Assembly: GCA_964395045.1 (NCBI GenBank)
Contig: CAYNBE010000097.1
Coordinates: 1 to 13,107 of the forward strand
From: UBA1413 sp964395045
GTDB lineage: Bacteria > Bacteroidota > Bacteroidia > Bacteroidales > Prolixibacteraceae
Direction: 5' to 3'
DNA length: 13,107 nt
In this document: positions 1-6,860 of the stretch, in pieces
How positions within the stretch are numbered: position 1 is the stretch's first letter
Layout of the letters: every line of letters starts with the position of its first letter
Position numbers and translations under genes: made by a program
Notes under the pieces: generated by a model
Database searches by the model: none
Told to the model about the DNA's origin: nothing
What the model saw: only the letters and a program-made list of their open reading frames with translations

Positions 1-153
1 GGACTTATCTGATATACCCTTGGAGTGAATCCCTTTGATAAGGCGGGGGTGGATGCTTATTAGAAAAATTTGTTTGCCCTGCTTGAAAAACCTGGTTTTG
101 AGGAAGTATCCCGGAAAATCAGGTCAAAAATCCTTTATCAGAAAGTAGTATAG
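1..153 (+). pseudogene. pgi: Glucose-6-phosphate isomerase, 3' end, with two in-frame stop codons
   Basis: Read in frame 1, this stretch gives the C-terminal end of a glucose-6-phosphate isomerase (glucose-6-P to fructose-6-P interconversion, cytosol). The recognisable core is YTLGVNPFDKAGVDAY followed by KNLFALLEKPGFEE, which matches the family's usual C-terminal segment (LGVNPF..PGVE.YK..MFALLGKPG). The frame is interrupted by TGA at 10-12 and TAG at 61-63, then ends at TAG 151-153, about where the family normally stops. There is no frameshift: homology continues in one frame across both stops. By comparison with remembered homologues, the TGA sits near a Gly (GGA) position and the TAG at a Lys (AAG) position, each one base away. 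The 5' part lies outside the window, so further lesions cannot be judged. I read it as a pseudogene; base-call error is the main alternative. Confidence 0.8.
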
Positions 154-410
154 CTGATTGGTGCTGAACAGCCGTAAACCTGGCAGCCCAATGAGGCAAT
201 AACATGGTGTCGGCTGTTCCATAGGGTTCTGCCAAAGTTGGAAAGCTTCAAGCCACTGTATCATATAAGCCTGTCACCAAACTTATTCTGAGAAAGATAC
301 ATAGAATAAAATGATGACGTTGTTCCTGTGTCGTGGAAGGTTTCGCTTGGCATCAGGCATAAAGCTGGTGCGTCAAGGCTGTGTGAATAAGAACAATCAG
401 TCAGCTTAAC
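154..410. other. Gap with no recognisable gene between the pgi remnant and the transporter
   Basis: All six frames were read. Each is broken by stops or has no recognisable homology, and no convincing terminator hairpin or TAnnTTTG promoter element was found. The region could be an intergenic stretch or a remnant decayed beyond recognition, given the damaged gene to its left. A purine-rich ribosome-binding site is not obvious before the transporter ATG, which is normal for Bacteroidota. Confidence 0.5.
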
Positions 411-1373
411 ATGATAAAAACAGACAAATTTAAAGGATATCTGTTTGCCTTTCTGGCAACTGTTTCGTTTTCGAATGTGTATATATTCAGCAAGGCTGCC
501 ATGAACGAAATTCATGCAGCAGAACTTCCGTCGTTTTCGGGAGGAGAGCCGGGAGTCATTGGTGAACTGATCCGGTTCGGATTTTACTGGTTTTTGCTGG
601 CGTTTCTCCTGAACGCCCTCTGGTCATTTTTTACAGGAAAAATGAAACAGTTCAGGAGGATTAACCTGACACAAATCAGGGTGCTTGTCCTGCTGGGTGT
701 GATGGAAATACTCACAAATACCACCTTTTACCTGTCGATCCAGATTATTCCCGATCCCTCGGTAACCTCTTTTCTCGGAAACCTCTATCCGGTTATCCTG
801 ACATGGATGGGGGTCACCATCCTGAAAGAAAAGTTTTCATGGATTGAATCGGCGGGAGTATTCCTGGCTCTGACCGGAGCCTTTATTATCAGTTATACAG
901 GGGGGACTTCGCTCAAAAATATGTTCATTCCGGGAACCCTGGTTGTTCTTTTAAACGCCATTCTTGCCTCCGCGACCTCTATAATCGGAAAGGTCAATGT
1001 CAGAAAACTGACACCTGAGCTGATCACCCTGAACCATACAATATGGTTGCTGATATACGCCTCCCTCCTGATGGTTATACGAAAGGAACCTTGGGGCATA
1101 CCTCTGCCTGCATTTGCCAACATTGCAGCAGGCGCAGTCCTGGGCCCTTTTATCGGGGTGCTGATGGTTTATTACTCCTTCAAATTTATCGAAGCATCGC
1201 GGTCTTCCATAGTCCAGAGCCTGAAAGGGATTGTAGTGCTGGCAGGTGCATGGCTTTATTTTGGTACACTTCCCCTGCCCCATCAGATTCTCGGAGGATT
1301 GCTGACGGTTGCAGGTGTTCTGGTAATGACCCTGGCACGTGCCAGACTTTCCTCACCGGTGAACACAAAATGA
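411..1373 (+). CDS. EamA/DMT-family multi-spanning membrane transporter
   Basis: The 320-residue product is very hydrophobic and looks like two tandem EamA repeats (roughly residues 10-160 and 170-312), the usual ten-helix drug/metabolite transporter arrangement in the inner membrane. Family-like landmarks are the segment DPSVTSFLGNLYPVILTW followed by LKEKFSW in repeat one, and FKFIEASRSSIVQSLKG followed by a Gly-rich last helix in repeat two. These resemble Bacteroidota EamA proteins. Residues about 34-50 (HAAELPSFSGGEPGVIG) look like a loop insertion after helix one. The substrate cannot be told from sequence: members export amino acids, nucleotides or other small metabolites. The ATG at 411 places helix one correctly, and the frame is clean. 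It ends in TGA at 1371-1373, seven bases from the stop of the opposing lipoprotein gene, with no evident bidirectional terminator in between. Confidence 0.85.
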   Translation: MIKTDKFKGYLFAFLATVSFSNVYIFSKAAMNEIHAAELPSFSGGEPGVIGELIRFGFYWFLLAFLLNALWSFFTGKMKQFRRINLTQIRVLVLLGVMEILTNTTFYLSIQIIPDPSVTSFLGNLYPVILTWMGVTILKEKFSWIESAGVFLALTGAFIISYTGGTSLKNMFIPGTLVVLLNAILASATSIIGKVNVRKLTPELITLNHTIWLLIYASLLMVIRKEPWGIPLPAFANIAAGAVLGPFIGVLMVYYSFKFIEASRSSIVQSLKGIVVLAGAWLYFGTLPLPHQILGGLLTVAGVLVMTLARARLSSPVNTK

Positions 1374-1380
1374 ACAGCCA

Positions 1381-2664
1381 TCATTTCTCCATCAGCCGGA
1401 AGACCAGGTCGGCCGGCGGGGAAACAGTTGCCCCTGCGGGAGTAAGCAAACCTGCAAATCGCATCCGTGGATTCAGCAGTACACTTTCTGCAATTTCGTC
1501 AGGAGTGATGGTTAACCTTCCGAAGGTTTTGTGAGTAAGCCATCTCACCTGGTCAAACACCAGGAAAACCAGTTCCGAACAAAATATCTTATCGGGTGAA
1601 AGGATATCAAAATTAAAATCATACTTTTTGGTTATCTGGCTGAACAATCGGCGGACCATTGTTTTCCTCTCATTATCACTGATGTTTTCCATCCGGATAA
1701 TCAGGAAAATCTCTCCGTCGATAAACTGGCCGGGCGACGATAGTTGCATCCCACTGCGCAGGCCTTCGGCAAAAATTTTCCCAGACGAAATTTCCGGATG
1801 ATACCTGATTACCGGCGGAAGTTCCCAGCAGCCGGCAGATTCCAAATCGCTACGGGTGCCGGTATAGATGGCAGCATGTCCGAAAAAGCCGGGGATAAAT
1901 TTGTCGGTGAGGTGCTTTTCCGACTTCACCAGGATGATATCAAGAGGTTTCAGCAATGAGAGCAAATCTTCACTTCCCGGGAAACTATCCGGTTTTTTGT
2001 TAAACGACCCGACAAAATTTCCAAAAAGTCCGCTCAGTCCGTTCATGAGGCGATATCCGGCTTCATTCAGTCGATCGCCTCTTCTGCACAGCACAAAGCC
2101 AATCTCTGCCATAGTTGATGCTTTTTTCAAATCACCGGGCAAGGAAGATCCGGCTTCTTTTCTGACAGTGGGTGAAAGCAAAAAACGTTGTGTTTTGTTA
2201 AGAACCCCCCTGGGAATCATGGCTGCATTGTTCCCACGGTTGACCATCCGGCGGATTTGCCGGTCATTCCTGAAACAACGGTTGTAAGAATCTGCCGATT
2301 CAAGAAGGGTTTTCAGTGCATCCCGGTTTCCGGAACATCTGAACATGGCATGAAGCGCACTGTCGACCGACAGATTTGCCTGAAGGTTATCGAACAAGGC
2401 ATTGATAGGTTCAGGCGAAAACACACCTGACGCTTTATGCGGAAATTTAGCCGATATGGTATCAGCAATTCCCATTAGTTTCCGTTTTTCGGCCTGAAGT
2501 TCCGGAAGAAGGGAATCGACAGGTTCACAGAAAATCTGCTGCTCAATTACTTCGGTATGCTGAATATAACCCTTCTTCAGCGTCAGGCAGGACGAAAAAA
2601 CAAACAAGAACAGGATCAGCAGAAGAAAGCTCCGCCTAAAACAGCAGGAGGCTCCTGCTGACAT
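1381..2664 (-). CDS. Predicted lipoprotein with YiiX/NlpC-P60-like cysteine hydrolase domain
   Basis: From the ATG at 2664 the product is 427 residues. It opens with a lipoprotein-type signal: basic FRRS, a strongly hydrophobic LLLILFLFVF stretch, and FSSC as a weak lipobox with the modified Cys at residue 26. The open frame extends upstream to a TTG at 2757 and ATGs at 2736 and 2721, but those starts would put about 15-30 polar residues before the signal, so 2664 is preferred. The middle third is polar, probably helical and unrecognised. The C-terminal 160 residues resemble the permuted papain-fold YiiX/YaeF group (DUF830-like). They have the start LKPLDIILVKSE, a GHAAIY motif with the likely catalytic His263, and FCSELVF with the likely nucleophile Cys362. 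Members of this fold act on amide, ester or thioester bonds of lipids or peptides; the substrate here is unknown. Predicted location is the cell envelope. It is separated from the upstream broken kinase by 216 bp, with no clear promoter seen. Confidence 0.75.
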   Translation of the reverse strand: MSAGASCCFRRSFLLLILFLFVFSSCLTLKKGYIQHTEVIEQQIFCEPVDSLLPELQAEKRKLMGIADTISAKFPHKASGVFSPEPINALFDNLQANLSVDSALHAMFRCSGNRDALKTLLESADSYNRCFRNDRQIRRMVNRGNNAAMIPRGVLNKTQRFLLSPTVRKEAGSSLPGDLKKASTMAEIGFVLCRRGDRLNEAGYRLMNGLSGLFGNFVGSFNKKPDSFPGSEDLLSLLKPLDIILVKSEKHLTDKFIPGFFGHAAIYTGTRSDLESAGCWELPPVIRYHPEISSGKIFAEGLRSGMQLSSPGQFIDGEIFLIIRMENISDNERKTMVRRLFSQITKKYDFNFDILSPDKIFCSELVFLVFDQVRWLTHKTFGRLTITPDEIAESVLLNPRMRFAGLLTPAGATVSPPADLVFRLMEK

Positions 2665-2880
2665 TTTTGACTGAGGGTAGCTGCCGGATATAACCGGGAT
2701 GTTCAATTGTCTGGATTCCATTCCGACACTTTGCATTTTTCCTTTCGGCCAGAGCAAACATGTATCCTGCCTGCAAACAGACCATCTGCATTACATATTT
2801 CAAGTCCATATAAGGACGGATCACTGCGCCCGGAGATGATCCGGTCATCAGATGTCCGTAGAAGGCTATTTTTCGGGCTT

Positions 2881-3786
2881 TCAGCGCCGTTTCCCGCTCA
2901 TCATCAATTCCGTGATCTGTCTTTTGGAAATCGGGTTGGTTGCTCCGTGTGTTTCTGAAGTCAAAGCACCATACGCATTGCCGAACCGGAGAGCCGATTC
3001 CAGATTTTTCTCTTCCAGGTAAATATGTATAAAGCCTGCCGAAAAAGCAACTCCCGATCCGACAGTATCAAGGAGGTCAATCACATACCCCCCGTCCTCA
3101 TAAAAATTGCCATGACTGTCAAGTGCAAAAGCCCCATGCTTGCCTCTTGTGACCAGAACGACGTCAAGCTGGTATTCGTTGATGAGTTCTGCTGCCAATG
3201 CCTTCGATTCATATTCAAACAACCGGAATTCGCTCATCCGCAGGAACAGTTAATTTTCCTTCACCCTCAGAAAATCGGCTACCCTCAGGCTTTGTTCGAT
3301 CACTGCAGGTGTATAGCTGTTCTTTCTCAGTTTCATATCGAGGAACTTCAATGAACCGGGAACTGCTGCGATGATTTCCTGAAGGGTATTCCTCGATATG
3401 TCGCATCTTTGAACAAGGGTGCCGAAGAAAAGACAATCGGCATCTTTCACAAGTTTCAGCACATCGTCCGATAATTCGATATGGTCAAAAGCCAGGTTTG
3501 ATTCAATCTGATAAACCGGTCTGCCTTCGCTTCCAATTCTGATGGTTGCCTTACCGGTCGGCAATTCCGGGTCAATTTGTACAAAATCATTTGTAACACC
3601 CAAATGCCGGAGCATGTTCAGAGCTTCTTCACCCTGCTCATCCTTTCCAACCCTGGAAACAAGAAATCCATTATCGCCCAGGGCATTCACCCGGTAAACA
3701 AAGTTCATGGGTGCCCCCCCAAGCTTTTTCCCATCTGAAAAAATATCCCAGATCAGTTCACCGAAGGCAATAATTTTCTTACCCAT
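2881..3786 (-). pseudogene. PfkB-family sugar kinase (probable fructokinase), inactivated
   Basis: A full-length ribokinase-fold reading frame of 301 codons runs from the ATG at 3786 to the TGA at 2881. PfkB features are visible: an N-terminal FGELIWDIF, the Gly-rich GGAPMNFVYRVNALG signature near residue 24, VSRVGKDEQGEEAL, and near the C-terminus DTVGSGVAFSAGF, the second PfkB signature. Two lesions stand out. Codon 179 is TAA (3250-3252), inside the segment that reads RVKEN-stop-LFLRMSEF; homologues usually have NENEL-like residues, so a single GAA to TAA change explains it. Codon 246 (3049-3051) is GTT (Val) where the signature GxGD carries the catalytic base Asp (GAT), one base away. Frame and homology are otherwise continuous, with no indel. 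It probably once made fructose-6-phosphate from fructose in the cytosol. Two separate short genes at 3250-3786 and 2881-3237 would be the literal reading, but neither half has a complete active site. Confidence 0.85.
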
Positions 3787-3805
3787 GTTATATGAAAATA
3801 TGCTG

Positions 3806-3813
3806 CAAAAATA
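3806..3813 (-). promoter_or_regulatory. Bacteroidota-type -7 promoter element of the sugar kinase
   Basis: On the minus strand this reads TATTTTTG, a full match to the Bacteroidota TAnnTTTG element. It ends 19 nt before the kinase ATG, the same spacing as at purH. No clear -33 TTG element was seen at the usual distance, so the call rests on one box and its position. If functional, the broken kinase gene is still transcribed. Confidence 0.55.
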
Positions 3814-3916
3814 AGAAAATTACAGCACAGTAGCTTCGGTTGGTGCCGCCGGAATCCTGAACCGGCATCACAGACCGTGAAAACCAAACCGGTAAAGGTA
3901 AAATCAGTGTGAGAGT

Positions 3917-5257
3917 TTATTTCAGTCCCTTTTCTTCAAGGAATTTGTCGAGGATGTCTTCCAGTTTGGGCTCCCCGATTTCTTCCAGGTCGTAATAGAC
4001 CCTTGTGGAAGGTTTGTTCATCTTGATCAGACGGTTCAGATCGATGGGAGTACCGATGATGACCGAGTCGCAATCGGTGCAGTTGATGGTTTTTTCAAGA
4101 TCGGCTATCTGCCCGGGGCTGTATCCCATTGCCGGCAACAATGTGCCTATTTCCGGATAAATCCGGAAAGTTTCCGCGATCGATCCTGCAAGATATGGCC
4201 TGGGGTCAACCAGGGATGCAGCGTTGAATTTCTGTGCTGCCACAACGGCAGCCCCCCATTTCATTTCTCCGTGCGTCAGGGTAGGCCCGTCTTCGACAGC
4301 GAGTACCCTTTTCCCTCTGATCAGCGACGGATCTTCAACCCGGATGGGGCTCACACCATCTACCACAATTGCACCCGGGTTCACATTTTCGATATTTTTG
4401 CGGACCATTTCGACCGATTCAGGCCGGGCCGTATCAATTTTATTGATAATGACCACATCGGCATTCAGAAGATTTATTTCACTGGGGTAGTATGAAATCT
4501 CAGCCCCTGCCCGGTGCGGATCAGCAACCAGTATTGACAGGTCGGAACGGTAAAAGGGGAAGTCGTTGTTCCCGCCATCCCAGAGAATTATATCACATCC
4601 TCCGGGATCATTTTCCGCAGCACGCAGGATGGCTTCATAATCAACCCCTGAATAGATCACGTTCCCTCTTACAATATGAGGTTCATATTCTTCAATCTCC
4701 TCAATGGTGCACCGGTGCAGTTCAAGGTCGCCCAATGTGGCAAAGCGCTGAATTTTCTGTACTGCAATGTTGCCATATGGCATCGGGTGCCTGACTGCAA
4801 CCACTTTCAGACCCTTTTTCATCAACAGCTGAACAATCTTACGGCTGGTCTGACTTTTTCCGGCCCCTGTCCGGGTGGCACAAACCGAGATGACCGGTTT
4901 TAAGCTAGCCACCTGGGTTTGAGCCGGACCAAGGAGCATGAACTCAGAACCGGCAGCATTTACAAGAGCCGACAGGCGCATAACATATTGGTTGGGAACA
5001 TCGCTGTATGAAAAAACGCATGTTTCAACCCCAAACTGCCTGATGAGGGCAGTCAGTTCATCCTGGTGATAGATAGGTATACCATCCGGATAGAGTGTAC
5101 CAGACAGTTCGGCCGGATACCTCCGGCTGTCGATATCCGGAATCTGGGCTGCAGTGAATGCAACCACCTCAAAATCGGGGTTGTTTCTGAAATAAATATT
5201 GAAATTATGAAAATCTCGTCCGGCTGCCCCAATGATGATTGCCTTTTTCCGTTTCAC
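3917..5257 (-). CDS. Cyclic 2,3-diphosphoglycerate synthetase family P-loop protein
   Basis: The 446-residue cytosolic protein matches my recollection of the cyclic 2,3-diphosphoglycerate synthetase family along its whole length; archaeal members are of similar size. The N-terminus is Rossmann-like (KAIIIGAAGRDFHNFN, residues 5-20). A P-loop follows at residues 127-135 (ATRTGAGKS, with Lys134), then LWDGGNNDFPF near 225-235, NKID at 272-275 resembling a GTPase NKxD motif, and VEDGPTLTHGEMKWGAA near 321-337. In methanogens the enzyme closes 2,3-bisphosphoglycerate into a cyclic anhydride using ATP. The role in bacteria is not known to me, and a metal-chaperone-like GTPase role is a fair alternative. 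The start is GTG at 5255-5257: an in-frame TAA lies only four codons upstream, and the Rossmann strand begins right after it. The frame is complete and clean. It follows rodA after 178 bp on the same strand and is probably a separate unit. Confidence 0.8.
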   Translation of the reverse strand: MKRKKAIIIGAAGRDFHNFNIYFRNNPDFEVVAFTAAQIPDIDSRRYPAELSGTLYPDGIPIYHQDELTALIRQFGVETCVFSYSDVPNQYVMRLSALVNAAGSEFMLLGPAQTQVASLKPVISVCATRTGAGKSQTSRKIVQLLMKKGLKVVAVRHPMPYGNIAVQKIQRFATLGDLELHRCTIEEIEEYEPHIVRGNVIYSGVDYEAILRAAENDPGGCDIILWDGGNNDFPFYRSDLSILVADPHRAGAEISYYPSEINLLNADVVIINKIDTARPESVEMVRKNIENVNPGAIVVDGVSPIRVEDPSLIRGKRVLAVEDGPTLTHGEMKWGAAVVAAQKFNAASLVDPRPYLAGSIAETFRIYPEIGTLLPAMGYSPGQIADLEKTINCTDCDSVIIGTPIDLNRLIKMNKPSTRVYYDLEEIGEPKLEDILDKFLEEKGLK

Positions 5258-5284
5258 GTGTTTAAAATTATCAAGTTCATTTGG

Positions 5285-5292
5285 TAAAATTA
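5285..5292 (-). promoter_or_regulatory. Possible -7 element upstream of the cDPG synthetase-like gene
   Basis: The minus strand reads TAATTTTA, seven of eight positions of TAnnTTTG, with its 3' end 27 nt before the GTG start. The last position (A for G) is off-consensus and the area is AT-rich, so chance is a real possibility. Elsewhere in the 178 bp gap after rodA (5258-5435) I see a nine-T run at 5367-5375 but no terminator hairpin next to it. Confidence 0.25.
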
Positions 5293-5435
5293 GTGGAAAG
5301 AGATGTAATTCGCATATAAGAGTTAATCATTCCGGTTGGTGTTTCGCTTAACATGCTCATTTCATCTTTTTTTTTGACGGAAAATTAGCGATCAACCGAA
5401 GAATAAAACAGGATAAATCTCAGTTCAGGAAAAAT

Positions 5436-6860
5436 TTATACGAGACGGTCCAGCCGGCTGGCGTCAAGTCGGAGAAAAATGAAGAGCAGAATGGTAAATG
5501 CCCAGAGCGAGGAGCCTCCGTAACTGAAAAACGGCAGGGGAATACCAATCACCGGCATTATTCCGATCGTCATTCCGATGTTGATAAAAAAATGGGTGAA
5601 AAGAATGACTGTGACTGAATATCCATAAATCCGGGAAAAGCTGGACCTCTGCCTTTCAGCAAGAAATATGAGCCTGAAAAAAAGCAGGATAAAAAGTCCG
5701 ATCACAACTACAGAACCGACAAATCCCCATTCTTCTCCGACTGTGCAAAAAATGAAATCGGTACTTTGTTCCGGCACAAAATTGAATTTTGTTTGTGTAC
5801 CGTTTAAAAAACCTTTCCCCAGAAATCCCCCTGAACCGATAGCTATCTTGCTCTGATTTACATTGTAGCTGGCTCCGAGCGGATCTGACCGGATGCCGAG
5901 AACCTCTTCGATTCTGTTCCTGTGATGCTTGCTGAGAATTGTATTGAATACAAAATCAACAGAATACGAAAATGTCAGTGAAGCGATGAAAAATACCACT
6001 ACCACCATGGTCCGTTTTAACCGGTTCCGGAGCACCCATATTACAATTCCAGCCACACTTGGCAGGACTCCTGACAGAACCACCTGTTCCGTCGACAAAT
6101 AGGAACCTGTAATCATATTCAGTATCCATATGAACAAGGTCACTCCCGAGGTAATCCCGAGTGCTGAAAACACCGGTTTTGATTTTTGGTTCAGCACATA
6201 GTGTGCAACAAGTGCTCCGAGAAAAATCAAAATCACCATCACATAGTTTGGAAGCAGCATTGCAAAAAGGAAAAGCACCACGGTAAGTGCGACCAGAAAA
6301 AGGACGATTCCCGGCATTCCTTCTCTGTACAGAACGAGCAGATAAGCCGCAAAAACCACGGCAGAACCAGCATCGGGCTGCATCAGGATCAGACAGGCCG
6401 GGGCCATGATAATCAATCCGATCTTTAAATAGGACGACAAAGAGCGGAGTCTGAAGTTGAATCCACTCATGATTTTGGCAAGGGCCAGGGAGGTAGCGAA
6501 TTTGCCAAATTCGGACGGCTGAATCCTGAATTCGCCGATAACAAACCATGACTTGCTGCCGTTGATCTCCACACCGGCAACCAGTACCAGCAACAGGCTC
6601 AAAACAACAACACCATAGAAGACATAGGCAAAAAGTACATAAAAGTTCGAATCGATAATTAGGATAGTGAAGCCGATAATCAGAGCAGCCGCAATCCAGA
6701 CAATTTGTTTTCCATATCGCTGGGAGAGGTCAAAAATACTGCGGTGTGTATCATCATACACTGCCGCATAAATATTGAACCATCCCATGATGGTCAGCAC
6801 AAGAAAAATGACAAATGTGACCCAGTCAACATTTGTCCAGAGCTTATTCCTCGTCGCCAT
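5436..6860 (-). CDS. rodA: RodA, SEDS-family peptidoglycan glycosyltransferase
   Basis: RodA polymerises lipid II into glycan strands at the inner membrane during side-wall growth, paired with the PBP2 transpeptidase encoded just upstream. The 474 residues are almost wholly hydrophobic. SEDS landmarks are all present: GSKSWFVIGEFRIQPSEFGK (101-120) with the conserved Trp105, the loop motif DPLGASYNVNQSKIAIGSGG (326-345) whose Asp326 aligns with the essential SEDS Asp, LNGTQTKFNFVPEQSTDFIF (352-371), and the C-terminal IPLPFFSYGGSS (440-451). A hydrophobic middle part (about 195-300) makes it longer than the E. coli protein (about 370 residues), which I believe is usual in Bacteroidota. The ATG at 6860 lies inside the last codons of mrdA (17-base overlap), so translation is probably coupled. 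It is the last gene of the operon, with a TAA stop. Confidence 0.96.
   Translation of the reverse strand: MATRNKLWTNVDWVTFVIFLVLTIMGWFNIYAAVYDDTHRSIFDLSQRYGKQIVWIAAALIIGFTILIIDSNFYVLFAYVFYGVVVLSLLLVLVAGVEINGSKSWFVIGEFRIQPSEFGKFATSLALAKIMSGFNFRLRSLSSYLKIGLIIMAPACLILMQPDAGSAVVFAAYLLVLYREGMPGIVLFLVALTVVLFLFAMLLPNYVMVILIFLGALVAHYVLNQKSKPVFSALGITSGVTLFIWILNMITGSYLSTEQVVLSGVLPSVAGIVIWVLRNRLKRTMVVVVFFIASLTFSYSVDFVFNTILSKHHRNRIEEVLGIRSDPLGASYNVNQSKIAIGSGGFLGKGFLNGTQTKFNFVPEQSTDFIFCTVGEEWGFVGSVVVIGLFILLFFRLIFLAERQRSSFSRIYGYSVTVILFTHFFINIGMTIGIMPVIGIPLPFFSYGGSSLWAFTILLFIFLRLDASRLDRLV

Noticed and set aside
261..515. 84-codon minus-strand frame over the transporter start
   Set aside because: It overlaps the first helix of the transporter gene, has no recognisable motif, and looks like a shadow frame.
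3250..3786. The two kinase halves as separate genes (3250-3786 and 2881-3237)
   Set aside because: They are in the same frame, four sense codons apart after one TAA, and together make exactly one PfkB kinase; neither half has a full active site.
3848..3866. Hairpin GCCGG-9 nt-CCGGC downstream of the cDPG synthetase-like gene, as a terminator
   Set aside because: The stem is only 5 bp with a 9-nt loop and no T-run follows on the minus strand.
5333..5398. Inverted pair CGGTTG / CAACCG flanking a nine-T run after rodA
   Set aside because: The arms are 6 bp with more than 50 bases between them, and the T-run is inside the loop, so it is not a terminator shape.
6186..6549. Long alternative frames inside rodA
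   Set aside because: They lie wholly within a gene with full SEDS motifs and have no independent signals.
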